A DNA stretch of 64,000 nt. Origin: Chloroflexota bacterium. Its GTDB lineage: Bacteria > Chloroflexota > Dehalococcoidia > Lucifugimonadales > Lucifugimonadaceae. The stretch lies in NCBI GenBank assembly GCA_013204555.1, contig JABMNO010000034.1, forward strand, positions 1 to 64,000. The letters are read 5' to 3'. The notes under the pieces were generated by a model, which was not told where the DNA came from, did no database searches, and saw only the letters and a list, made by a program, of their open reading frames with translations. A program made the position numbers and the translations under genes. Shown in pieces: positions 8,872 to 17,548 of this stretch; the first letter of the stretch is position 1; every line of letters starts with the position of its first letter.

Positions 8872-8923
8872 GTGTTGGGGAGAAGATACCCTTCGATGGC
8901 ATCAGGAAACCTTCTCCCCAACA
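8872..8923. repeat. 14-bp perfect inverted repeat upstream of the GH109-like gene
   Basis: GTGTTGGGGAGAAG at 8872-8885 is exactly complementary to CTTCTCCCCAACAC at 8910-8923, with a 24-base loop. It ends 25 bases before the ATG at 8949. It could be a transcript hairpin in the leader or an operator, and no T-run follows it. Confidence 0.7.
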
Positions 8924-8948
8924 CCCGTTCGACCAAAGGATATTTGTT

Positions 8949-10160
8949 ATGACCGCACCGATTCGGCTCGCTATAGTTGGCGGCCACCGTGGCGGGAGCT
9001 TCAATGCAGCGCTTCAAGCCTTTGGAGACTTGATTGAACTCACCGCGGTTTGCGACACCGATGAGGGAGTGCGGGAGAGGTGGAAGTCTGAGCGGCCGGG
9101 AGTTGCAGCCTATGCCCGGTACGAAGACATCTTGAATGAGTCGTCAGTAGACGCTGTACTGCTTGCCACGCCGATGATGCTCCATGCCAGGCAAGCGATT
9201 GACGCGCTCAATGCGGGCAAGCATGTGCTGAGTGAAGTGATTGCTGCTGCATCCCTGGACGAGTGCTGGGACCTCGTGGAGGCAGTGGAAACCACGGGAC
9301 TGACATACATGATGGCGGAGAACTACTGCTACCGCCGCGTCACCATGATGATCAGGAACATGGCCGATCACGGGCTCTTTGGCGAGACGACCTTCGCCGA
9401 GGGTGCGTATATTCATGATTGCCGCCACCTGCTGTTCCACGAAGATGGATCTCGCACGTGGCGTGGGCAGGCGGCAGAGGGTATCCAGATCAGCCGCTCC
9501 AACGGATATCCAACGCACTCGCTTGGCCCGGTGGCGCAGTGGCTTGGCGTGAATCGTGATGACCGGCTCATCCGCACGTCAACATACGTGACTCAGTCAG
9601 CGAGCCGACATGGCTACGCGGCCGCGCTGCTTGGCGACGATCATCCCGAAGCGTTACCTCATGCGTGGGAGGACGCCACTGATTCGGCCTCGACACTCAT
9701 CGAGACCGAAAAGGGGCGTGTGATTTCGTTGCGCAAAGATTCCGCTAGCCCTCGACCGCACAACATGGTCCACTATGGATTGCAGGGGAACGCTGGAGCG
9801 TTTCTATCCGCCCGCCACGATGGCGAGGACCCGCTGGTATGGATTGAAGGGACTAGCCCCGGCTCGAACTTGCCCGGCAGCAAGTCTCATCCGGAATGGC
9901 AGTCGCTATGGGATTTCGCAGATGAATGGGAGCATCCTCGCTGGCGTGAGCGTGGGAATGAGGCCAACGCGGCGGGACACGGCGGCGGCGACTTCTTCGT
10001 GTTGGAGGATTTCGCCCGCGCTGTACTGGGAGAACATCCATCACCGATTGACGTCTATGACGCGGCGACCTGGAGTTCGATTACGCCTTTGTCAGCCGAG
10101 TCCGTAGCGAACAACGGTGCGGCGATTGACGTGCCTGACTTCAGACGCGGACGGCACTAA
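8949..10160 (+). CDS. Gfo/Idh/MocA-family protein, GH109-like
   Basis: A 403-residue protein with an N-terminal Rossmann fold (IVGGHRGGSF in place of a classic GxGxxG). The EKP-type position reads LSEVIAA. Several stretches resemble glycoside hydrolase family 109, the NAD-dependent N-acetylgalactosaminidases of the same fold: MMAENYCYRR, NGYPTHSLGPVAQWLGVN, HGGGDFF near residue 340, and PIDVYDAATWSSITPLSA near the end. A GH109-like glycosidase or a close non-GH109 oxidoreductase are both possible. Length is close to the family norm, and no signal peptide is seen. It stands alone on the plus strand and overlaps argC by four bases tail to tail. Confidence 0.7.
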   Translation: MTAPIRLAIVGGHRGGSFNAALQAFGDLIELTAVCDTDEGVRERWKSERPGVAAYARYEDILNESSVDAVLLATPMMLHARQAIDALNAGKHVLSEVIAAASLDECWDLVEAVETTGLTYMMAENYCYRRVTMMIRNMADHGLFGETTFAEGAYIHDCRHLLFHEDGSRTWRGQAAEGIQISRSNGYPTHSLGPVAQWLGVNRDDRLIRTSTYVTQSASRHGYAAALLGDDHPEALPHAWEDATDSASTLIETEKGRVISLRKDSASPRPHNMVHYGLQGNAGAFLSARHDGEDPLVWIEGTSPGSNLPGSKSHPEWQSLWDFADEWEHPRWRERGNEANAAGHGGGDFFVLEDFARAVLGEHPSPIDVYDAATWSSITPLSAESVANNGAAIDVPDFRRGRH

Positions 10161-11116
10161 ACAGGCAGGCCTGCGTCTTCGGGTAGTCCCAGCATGAGGT
10201 TCATGTTCTGGATTGCCGCGCCAGACGCGCCTTTTCCAAGGTTGTCGTAGATCGCGATGATCATTATGTGACCGAGTTCATTTGGCAATACCGCGAAATC
10301 GATTCGGTTGGTGTCGTTCGCTCCCCGGGGGTCAAATGCGGGATGCGAGTAACCCATCGCCTCATCAACGGTCAGAATACGCACGAACTTCTCGTCCTTG
10401 TATCGGTCGCTGAGCAGCTCACGGATTCCCTCGGCGGTCGCGTCCTCACGAAGGATCGTATTGTGAAGAGGTATCTCAAGCCGCATGCCCGTGATGAATG
10501 GGCCAACGGATGGCGTGAACGTAGGCTCATAGGTGAAGCCTGAATACTGCATCATCTCTGGAACGTGCTTGTGCTTCGTGTGTATGGCGTATGGAGACTC
10601 AAACGGCAGGGTGTTGAGACTTGAGGATTTGTCGCTCCAGTCCGCGATCATTGATTTGCCGCCGCCTGAGTAGCCAGAAAGCGCGTGAACGGTAATTGGT
10701 GCATCGGCGGATATGAATCCTTCAGTCACCAGTGGCCCAATGCCAAGGATCACGCCCGTTGGGTAACAGCCTGGATTGGTGACTGTGCGCTCTTCTCGAA
10801 TGGCTTCCCGCTGTTCCGGCGACAGCTCCGGCATGCCGTATGTCCAGCCTTCAGCCACCCTGTGCGCAGTACTGGCGTCGATGACCCTTGTGCCGATGTC
10901 GATCGCCCAGTGTGCAGCCTCATGTGCGGCGTCATCCGGAAGACACAGGACTACGAGGTCCGCCTCCTGGTAGAGCGCTCGCCGGTCGGCCTCGTTTCGC
11001 CGTTTGTCGGGGTCGATATCAAGGATCTCAATATCGTTGCGCGGAGCCAGCCAGTCTCTGATTCTGAGACCGGTGGTACCTGAAGAACCGTCTATAAATA
11101 CTTTTGGAACTGGCAT
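10157..11116 (-). CDS. argC: N-acetyl-gamma-glutamyl-phosphate reductase, type 2
   Basis: It catalyses NADPH-dependent reduction of N-acetylglutamyl phosphate in arginine synthesis. The N-terminus MPVPKVFIDGSSGTTGLRI is the dinucleotide-binding loop of the short ArgC2 type. The catalytic cysteine is in TNPGCYPTG, and the substrate-binding histidines are in HTKHKHVPEM. At about 319 residues it fits the type 2 family. The frame is open 13 codons further upstream, but the start at 11116 fits the family N-terminus. No other arg genes are adjacent, so it is an isolated pathway gene here. Its tail overlaps the convergent GH109-like gene by four bases. Confidence 0.88.
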   Translation of the reverse strand: MPVPKVFIDGSSGTTGLRIRDWLAPRNDIEILDIDPDKRRNEADRRALYQEADLVVLCLPDDAAHEAAHWAIDIGTRVIDASTAHRVAEGWTYGMPELSPEQREAIREERTVTNPGCYPTGVILGIGPLVTEGFISADAPITVHALSGYSGGGKSMIADWSDKSSSLNTLPFESPYAIHTKHKHVPEMMQYSGFTYEPTFTPSVGPFITGMRLEIPLHNTILREDATAEGIRELLSDRYKDEKFVRILTVDEAMGYSHPAFDPRGANDTNRIDFAVLPNELGHIMIIAIYDNLGKGASGAAIQNMNLMLGLPEDAGLPV

Positions 11117-11212
11117 GTGGCAAATCCGACTATGGGTGAGATCAAATTGTTTCACGCCCAGACAAGCGTTGTCACCGGGGTGATCGAGAACGCGCTGGAA
11201 GCGGAGGTGGAT

Positions 11213-14029
11213 CTAGCGGGCGTGAACGGTTAGCGAGAGGATCACGATAGAGCCATCATCAGCACGCGTGACGTTCGCACTAAATTCAGCACCAGACGCC
11301 GTCTTGCCGACCACCACGGTATCGCTGGTGATCAGTAGTCGGCGACCGTCAGCGAAGATCGTGTTGTCTTCCACGAAATCAATTACGCCCTGAACCTCGA
11401 TTGCAGCGTCACTCGTGATCGAAAGGCCGCCCTCATCGCTGCTGTTATCTGCTTGCGACGGTGGAGCGGTAACTGTGACAGTGAGTGCTTCAAATCTGCC
11501 GTCCCCGAGTCCTCTTGCCACAATGCTCACAAATGCCCCATCTTCAAGGCGGCCTGTGATTTCTGTCCTGGGCGATAGAACGACGGTTCTGCCATCGATC
11601 TCCCACGTATTTCCGTTGACCAGCACCGCCGTGCCATCCAGGCGGACCTCCGCGAACACTGGTTGCGAGGGCTGAGTCGTCTGATTACCGCTGATCTGTT
11701 GCGCCGTCCTGCCGCCCAGAACTTGCAGAAGAATCAGTTCGCCATCGATGGTTCCATCAGGATCCACCCGGTAGAGAATTTGCTGAACGAGGTCAGAGGT
11801 ATTGAACTGTCGGGATCGCGCTGGCTCGCCATTCCGTACCAGTCGTGAGGTATCGACGATACGAAGAGAAAGACGTTGGAGATCGCGGGTAACGAAGGTT
11901 ACAAGTCCGCCAGCCTCATTGAATGAAGCGATTCTTCCGTGCGCAGACCGAGCACCAGCTGTGACAACGGACAGACTGACGATGGTGTCAGATTCCTCTA
12001 GATACACGACCAGCCCGACGATATCTCCGACATTCACGGACTCAAGTGACTCTATTGGCTGGCTGTCTTTGACGAGACTGATTCGCCGGTCATCCCCTGG
12101 CAAATTCAAGTTGAGAACTTTGCCAGATATGGAATCGACAACCAGTAATCCACCTGCCGAATCGACGCCAACAACCGTGCCTCTGGTCCTGATCAATTTG
12201 GCGGACTGAACCACCAGCAGACTTGCCACACTGCGCGGTATGCCGTCAACGGACACTGTACGGAACTCACCCTGACGAACGACATCACCAACGATGATTT
12301 CTCCGAATGCACTCCGAAGACCGTTACCTCCAGTGAACTCCGTACCCGCCAGGATGGAGAGCAATATGGCATCACCATCCGGGAGTTCCACGGTCAACTT
12401 ATGGGCCTCCGGATTAATTCCCCGCACGGTCCCTTTGAATTCAACTTCTGGAGATCTGATAACGAGGTTTGTGATTGATCCAGCTTCGCTATCAAATCGT
12501 GTGGAGTTCAGAACGTGATCTCCAACCTGCAATCCGGCCAAACGAGTGCGGATTCCATCCTTTTCAACGGACACCTCGTCTGTAACAGTCAGTACGACCG
12601 GATCACCGCGCTCAGGGGCGATAACCAGCACTCCATGATCCGAATCGACGCGTCTCACGACGCCCCTAACGTGCTGCTCCCTGTCTACTCTTGGGAACGC
12701 GTCTATTCGTGTGGCGACGAGGCCGCTCGCATCGATATCGATCGCGACGCCAAGGCCGGGAATCAGAGCGTCAGCGGCTGACTCATTGCCATTCAGGAGA
12801 ATTCCGGTCGCCGTGGTGGTTTTTAGAACGAGCTTCTCGCCTGTGATTTGATCCGTCAGGGTAAGCGCCGCTGTAAAGATGTCCTGATCTACGATCTCAT
12901 CGAAGCGGGTGATGACGCCTACGAATTGCGTGCGCTGCGTCTGTTGTAACGCATCAATCTCCTCAATGGTGAGGACGGGCTGTTCGATTCGAACTTTGCT
13001 GGCCTGCGGCGAAGAAGAGTCGTCCAGAGGACTGAACTCAATAAGCACCCTGTCCCCAGGGCTGATGGACGGCTCACGGGTTGGTCCGAAAGTCCGGACA
13101 TCGGAGTCGTCTTCCAGGAGGTATCTAGTGGATGCGGTCAGGGAGAAAGCAACACGAATACCGTTATCGTCCGTCAGAATTAGCTGACCCGCGTTTACGC
13201 TTACCACCAGACCGGATGAACTGATTCCTGGTGCGCTCAGCCCTTCTCGGCCAGCCGTCAGCGAGTATGCAGAGTGGAGCCGCAAGAGATTTGCCCGTAT
13301 AGCCTCCCGCTCTGGACCATGCGTGCGCTCAAACGCTCTTTGAAGTGCGGTCAGGTGCCTTCGACCGTTCTCCTGCAGCAGGCCTCGAAGTTCTTCGGCC
13401 CGAAGGCTGGCATCTGTCTGTGTGGATCGTTCAGCCTGCGCAAGGAGTGTTTCAAGCCGGGCGATTGAGTTCTCAAGATTTTCTATCGCGATGGCCGTTA
13501 AGCCATCAGTGAGAGAATTCTTTCGGGCAACGATGGTCAATGCATCGCCAATAGCTGGCTGGCCGACATCGGTAGACAGGTCAACAGTTACGGTATTGTC
13601 GTCGCGATCCACAAGCGTGATCTGAGAGTCACCGAGTTCGATGACTACTCCAACAATGTGCCGGGTCTCCAAGCCACTTCTGGGGCGAATCAAGAGACTC
13701 TCTGAAATCAAGCCACCAGACGGTCCGGCGATTGCCGTCGATGCGATTCTGTCGCCCTCTCTGACGTCAGTGAGAGTGATGCTGTTTTGCCCAGATGTGA
13801 TGGTGGTGGAATCGGTAACGAAAAGTTCGATGATTCCATCATCGGTTGCAACCGACAGTGAAGATGATCCGACGCCAATGACGGTACCAAATAGTGCGGC
13901 GGAATTAGGCGAAACGAATCCGGCGGCTCTGGCGGGAGCGCCGAACACGACGCTTACCAGAACCACCACAGCCATCATGGTGGCGAGAAGAAGTCGTGGC
14001 GCCAAAAGACGCCTCTGCATGGCAACCAT
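11213..14029 (-). CDS. Large secreted DUF5666-type repeat protein
   Basis: A 938-residue exported protein. Residues 1-36 form a signal peptide with Arg residues, a long hydrophobic core and an AxA site (PARA-AGF). The rest is about ten units of 70-90 residues. Each starts with a GxVxxV-type strand (for example GTVIGVGSSSL, GVVIELGDSQI, GTVRGINPEAH, GTVVGVDSAGG) followed by a T-x-I strand and a GD turn, as in DUF5666. One Glu/Gln-rich helical insert near residues 185-245 may be a coiled coil. There is no C-terminal anchor. The function is unknown; it could be an envelope or polymer-binding protein. It is the last gene of the leftward signalling cluster. No clear ribosome site is visible. Confidence 0.75.
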   Translation of the reverse strand: MVAMQRRLLAPRLLLATMMAVVVLVSVVFGAPARAAGFVSPNSAALFGTVIGVGSSSLSVATDDGIIELFVTDSTTITSGQNSITLTDVREGDRIASTAIAGPSGGLISESLLIRPRSGLETRHIVGVVIELGDSQITLVDRDDNTVTVDLSTDVGQPAIGDALTIVARKNSLTDGLTAIAIENLENSIARLETLLAQAERSTQTDASLRAEELRGLLQENGRRHLTALQRAFERTHGPEREAIRANLLRLHSAYSLTAGREGLSAPGISSSGLVVSVNAGQLILTDDNGIRVAFSLTASTRYLLEDDSDVRTFGPTREPSISPGDRVLIEFSPLDDSSSPQASKVRIEQPVLTIEEIDALQQTQRTQFVGVITRFDEIVDQDIFTAALTLTDQITGEKLVLKTTTATGILLNGNESAADALIPGLGVAIDIDASGLVATRIDAFPRVDREQHVRGVVRRVDSDHGVLVIAPERGDPVVLTVTDEVSVEKDGIRTRLAGLQVGDHVLNSTRFDSEAGSITNLVIRSPEVEFKGTVRGINPEAHKLTVELPDGDAILLSILAGTEFTGGNGLRSAFGEIIVGDVVRQGEFRTVSVDGIPRSVASLLVVQSAKLIRTRGTVVGVDSAGGLLVVDSISGKVLNLNLPGDDRRISLVKDSQPIESLESVNVGDIVGLVVYLEESDTIVSLSVVTAGARSAHGRIASFNEAGGLVTFVTRDLQRLSLRIVDTSRLVRNGEPARSRQFNTSDLVQQILYRVDPDGTIDGELILLQVLGGRTAQQISGNQTTQPSQPVFAEVRLDGTAVLVNGNTWEIDGRTVVLSPRTEITGRLEDGAFVSIVARGLGDGRFEALTVTVTAPPSQADNSSDEGGLSITSDAAIEVQGVIDFVEDNTIFADGRRLLITSDTVVVGKTASGAEFSANVTRADDGSIVILSLTVHAR

Positions 14030-14162
14030 TGATATCAGTAGGACGTCACTGGAATTTCACCAGTTGAGTCCAGTCCTTGAACCTCCCACAGATTCTCATC
14101 ACTAATCATCATAAGTTTCGGGTTACTGCTGTGTTACGAATCATGCCTGACACACTTCTCCC

Positions 14163-14789
14163 TCACCCATCCGCATCAAGCGAGATAACCGTTATCACCC
14201 GGCTCTCTGTGGCGCCCGAAAGGTCCGAGGCCACGACTTCGATCAGGTTTGGGCCGATTTTCAGCGCCAGATTGACGCCAAAACTACCGTCTGATTCAAC
14301 TGGAATGATCACTCCGTTGACGCTCATAACGGCATCTGGATTGGTGCGCCCAGTGAGGAACAGAGTATCCCCGCGAACTATTACCTCTTCACTTAGCCCC
14401 ACGATCTCCAGATACAGTCCGAATGTGGATACCGGAACTCTGGTTGAGGTTGGCTCTGGAGTTACGGTGGGCTGAGTCGTCGCTGTTTGGGCGGGGGGCG
14501 CCGTTGCGGTAACGCCGGGCACTAGGGTGGGTTGCGGGAATGATGTAGCAATTGGAACAGTAGGGATGACGTTTCCAGCGGTTGGTAGCGGTTCCGGGGC
14601 AGGTGTTGCCGTTGGGACGGGAGTTGGGGTGTTGGGGATTGGTCGGGCTGTTGGAGCGGGTGTCAGCGCCTCGGCGGTAGCAGTCCTATCGGCGGGGTCT
14701 CGGGCCACAGTTCCCGAACAGGCGATCAACAGCAAACACAGCAGAGCTGCGCCTGCGACTGAATATCTTCTGATCAAGCTCTTATTCAC
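14163..14789 (-). CDS. Lipoprotein with Pro/Thr linker and Ig-like domain
   Basis: A frame of 332 codons is open to 15161, but its first half runs antisense in frame over the end of the histidine kinase gene. I therefore start at the GTG at 14789. That gives a 208-residue lipoprotein: a short basic N-terminus, hydrophobic core and lipobox LLIAC, then a roughly 80-residue Pro/Thr-rich linker. The C-terminal Ig-like domain (residues about 125-208) contains TNPDAVMSVNGV and GSFGVNLALKIGPNLIEV, similar to bacterial Ig/glucodextranase-B-like folds. It is probably anchored outside the membrane as a linker or sensor domain. It lies 106 bases downstream of the kinase on the same strand. A GTG start without a strong ribosome site leaves the exact start uncertain. 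Confidence 0.65.
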   Translation of the reverse strand: MNKSLIRRYSVAGAALLCLLLIACSGTVARDPADRTATAEALTPAPTARPIPNTPTPVPTATPAPEPLPTAGNVIPTVPIATSFPQPTLVPGVTATAPPAQTATTQPTVTPEPTSTRVPVSTFGLYLEIVGLSEEVIVRGDTLFLTGRTNPDAVMSVNGVIIPVESDGSFGVNLALKIGPNLIEVVASDLSGATESRVITVISLDADG

Positions 14790-14895
14790 GGGCACCAGGT
14801 CAATGAACACCGGTCTGTTACTTGGGTGTTGATGTAATGACGTGAACGGGGGCCGTTTTGTTCCGCCACTTTGAATTGGATGGGTTACCCGGAGG

Positions 14896-15966
14896 TTACC
14901 TGTCCGCCGCGTCGGATTCACTGCCGTTTTCAGGCGATGTGGGCGATCTTGGGAGGGTAAGCTCAAACGCCGTGTGGTGATCTTCGCCGGGGGCGGTGAT
15001 GCTCGCAACAGAGAGCCTGCCTTTGGAGCGGATGGCGAGGGTGCTCGCGATATGTAGCCCCAGTCCGGAACTCGTCCGCTCTTCCTGGTTTGCGAGCTGC
15101 GGCGTCCAGCCTCTTTCAAACACGTGGGGGAGATAGGCCTCCGGTATGCCCGGGCCATCATCCCAGACTCGAATTATGAAGTCCGAATCCGTCTTGCTGA
15201 GCTGTATTTCGATCTTTCGCTCGGCGTACCTGACGGCGTTGTCGACGAGATTGGTGACGATGTGATCGATGGCGCCGCCGGTGGATAGCTCAACACCGAA
15301 GTCCGCCGGTTCTGACCACCACGCGATTTCGATTCCTTGCTCACTGGCGAGCGTGGAGTAGCGGTCGGCGATATTTCCGATAATTCGTGCCGGGGCCACT
15401 CCGTAGATCTTTGGAACAGAGTCTTGATCCTCCAATTCCACAAGCACCTGGATGTTAGCCATCATGAGCCTGAAACTTGGGGCCTGCTGCTCAATCTCAT
15501 CCAAGAGATCAGTCACATATGGATCAACGTTGTTTCCGGATGCCTCAATGCGAGCGCGCAATTCGCGCTCCTTGCCAAGAATTCTCCGCAATGGACGGCC
15601 CAGGTCATGGCCGAACGTATCAAAGTATTGCTGCGTCAGATCTGCCCATTGCCTGACGTTAACGCCCCCGTCTCCGGACTGCTGTGGGGCGTTTCGTGGT
15701 CTTCGAGTGTTCAGATGGGCGAGCGAAAGTAGCAACAAGCCGCCTATGACTACGATGCCCCCGACCGCAACTAGCGGCTCGACGAGCCATAGTTCGGTAT
15801 CAAGGGAATCGCCAAACACCTGCCCGACAAGGAGTCCGATTATCCCCAGTATTACGAGCGTTCCGCCGCCATAGATTAGAAGCTGGCGTGCCGTCGGCCG
15901 CGGAATTGATTCGTGTGACTCTTCATCGCTGGGTCCCGATGGGGTTTCTGGTCTTGGACTTGCCAT
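14896..15966 (-). CDS. Membrane sensor histidine kinase
   Basis: A 356-residue kinase with two membrane helices (about residues 29-50 and 63-84) and almost no external loop, suggesting it senses the membrane or a partner protein. The H-box is FGHDLGRPLRRIL with His120. The N-box is HIVTNLVDNAVRYA, G1 is WDDGPGIP and G2 is SSGLGLHIA. Its ATG directly abuts the TAA of the upstream response regulator (TAAATG), so the two are translationally coupled and form a cognate pair. The Ig-like lipoprotein downstream may be a target or an auxiliary sensor. Confidence 0.88.
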   Translation of the reverse strand: MASPRPETPSGPSDEESHESIPRPTARQLLIYGGGTLVILGIIGLLVGQVFGDSLDTELWLVEPLVAVGGIVVIGGLLLLSLAHLNTRRPRNAPQQSGDGGVNVRQWADLTQQYFDTFGHDLGRPLRRILGKERELRARIEASGNNVDPYVTDLLDEIEQQAPSFRLMMANIQVLVELEDQDSVPKIYGVAPARIIGNIADRYSTLASEQGIEIAWWSEPADFGVELSTGGAIDHIVTNLVDNAVRYAERKIEIQLSKTDSDFIIRVWDDGPGIPEAYLPHVFERGWTPQLANQEERTSSGLGLHIASTLAIRSKGRLSVASITAPGEDHHTAFELTLPRSPTSPENGSESDAADR

Positions 15967-16755
15967 TTACTTAGTGCGAGGTGGTACGAGGACGTATCCT
16001 CGCCCTCTCACGCTTACGATCAGGTCATCTGGTCCCAGCCGCCTATTTGCAGAGTTACCAAGTGCGTCTTTTATCTCGCGAATTCGCACGCGAAGCGATG
16101 CACGGGAGTCGTCCCCTTCCGAGAATCGCTCCAGTTTCCAGTACGGCACCAACTCTCCGGGGCTGCGGTACCAGGAGTTGGCGAGCTCAACGAGTATCTC
16201 GAACTTCATGCCCTGGATCTGTCGGATTGGCTCGGGCTGCCCGTCGATGACTCCGAACACGACACGCTTCTGAACGTCGATGACGTAGTCGTCACCAATA
16301 TTCATGGTCTGCGGGGCCGCGCCGATTAGCCGTCTGAGCCTCAGCACCACTTCTTCTGGACTGGCGAACTTGTCTATGAAATCGACTGGTGCGTTGGCAT
16401 TCAGGCTGGCTGCGACGGCAGTCTCTCTGTATGGTCCAGAGGCGTACTGGCTGAACACCAGAACTGGAAGATCCGGCGTGAGGGCGATTAGTTTTTCAAG
16501 AATAGCGAGGCCCTTGAACTGGTCATCAGGATGCTCGCCAAATCGGACGTCAAGGATCACAGCGTCAGGCTGTTGAACTTCAACGGCGTGAGTTGCTTCT
16601 AGCTCAAAATCCTCACCGGTTGGATGTGCGATATCAGGCTCAACGATGGTTGTTTCGTAGCCCGCAGAACTTAGATGTCTCCGAATGGAGCGCATGAGGT
16701 CCGACGAGGCTTCGTCATCAACAATCAAAACCTTTTGCTTGGAGGATTCAGGCAT
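15967..16755 (-). CDS. Response regulator with winged-helix output domain
   Basis: A 262-residue regulator. The receiver domain is unusually long (about 150 residues). The acidic pair is in LIVDDE and the phospho-acceptor Asp69 in VILDVRFG. The switch lysine is near VDFIDKFAS. The C-terminal domain (about 160-260) fits an OmpR/PhoB winged helix: KFEILVELANSWYRSPGEL, then LRVRIREIKDALG and VSVRGRGYVL. The receiver has an extra acidic stretch after residue 40 (HPTGEDFELEA). It is coupled directly to the downstream kinase and lies 72 bases after another regulator gene. Confidence 0.87.
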   Translation of the reverse strand: MPESSKQKVLIVDDEASSDLMRSIRRHLSSAGYETTIVEPDIAHPTGEDFELEATHAVEVQQPDAVILDVRFGEHPDDQFKGLAILEKLIALTPDLPVLVFSQYASGPYRETAVAASLNANAPVDFIDKFASPEEVVLRLRRLIGAAPQTMNIGDDYVIDVQKRVVFGVIDGQPEPIRQIQGMKFEILVELANSWYRSPGELVPYWKLERFSEGDDSRASLRVRIREIKDALGNSANRRLGPDDLIVSVRGRGYVLVPPRTK

Positions 16756-16827
16756 TAACCCATCCGATCGCCCGGGGCTGGTACGTCAGGTTCAGAGGTT
16801 ACGACACCCCAATCGGTTGCCGGCGGC

Positions 16828-17532
16828 TTATTCGCCGGTGACGAGCCGGTATCCAACCCCTGGTTCGGTCAGGATATGGTTGGGTCTTGAGGGATCTGAC
16901 TCTAGTTTTCGCCGGAGCTGCTTGATGAACGTTCTCAGATATTCGGTTTCCTGACCGTATTCGGGTCCCCAAACGGTCTGGAGGAGCTGTCTATGCGTCA
17001 GCACCTTTTCAACATTGATAGAGAGCGCCTGAAGCAGGTCGTATTCGGTGCGAGTCAGGTGAACCTCTTCGCCAGCCTTGCGGACGATGTGAGCGGCGAG
17101 ATCAACCTCAATATCACCAACCGCGACCACCGGGGAATCAACTCGCTCAGACATCGCAAGCCGCTCAACTCTCCGTATGGATGAGCGCACGCGAGCTGAT
17201 AGTTCGGTGGGGCTGAATGGTTTGGTGACGTAGTCGTCTGCGCCAAGATCAAGCGCCCTGACCTTTTCCCGCTCCTGATCAGTTGCGGAGAGGATAATTA
17301 TTGGGTCCGTATACCACTCTCGCAATCGTTCGAGCGCTTCAATGCCGCCCATCACTGGCATTGCGAGATCAAGAATGATGAGTTTGGGCTGATGTAGTGA
17401 CGCCTGGTAGAGAGCCTCTGCACCATGTGAAGCAAGAAGGACCTCAAAGTTGCTAAGGGCCATATGCCGGGCTAGCAACCGTCGAATCTTTGGATCATCA
17501 TCGACGATCAGAATACTTGGGCGGCTGGTCAT
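16828..17532 (-). CDS. OmpR/KdpE-family response regulator
   Basis: A 234-residue regulator. The receiver has LIVDDDPK, phospho-acceptor Asp55 (IILDLAMP) and the switch lysine in YVTKPFSPTE. The winged-helix output contains HLTRTEYDLLQ, then VWGPEYGQETEYLRTFI and a final GVGYRL. The frame is open 38 codons further upstream, but the start at 17532 has a GGGAG site five bases away and matches the family N-terminus. It starts 16 bases after the stop of the histidine kinase gene, so the two form an operon and a likely pair. The arrangement next to UspA genes recalls KdpDE-type stress signalling, but no kdp pump is present here. Confidence 0.9.
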   Translation of the reverse strand: MTSRPSILIVDDDPKIRRLLARHMALSNFEVLLASHGAEALYQASLHQPKLIILDLAMPVMGGIEALERLREWYTDPIIILSATDQEREKVRALDLGADDYVTKPFSPTELSARVRSSIRRVERLAMSERVDSPVVAVGDIEVDLAAHIVRKAGEEVHLTRTEYDLLQALSINVEKVLTHRQLLQTVWGPEYGQETEYLRTFIKQLRRKLESDPSRPNHILTEPGVGYRLVTGE

Positions 17533-17548
17533 GACTCCCTCTCGAAAA

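Noticed and set aside
14790..15161. The N-terminal half of the long frame over the Ig-like lipoprotein.
   Set aside because: It overlaps the end of the histidine kinase gene out of frame and lacks family similarity. A lipoprotein signal begins at 14789.
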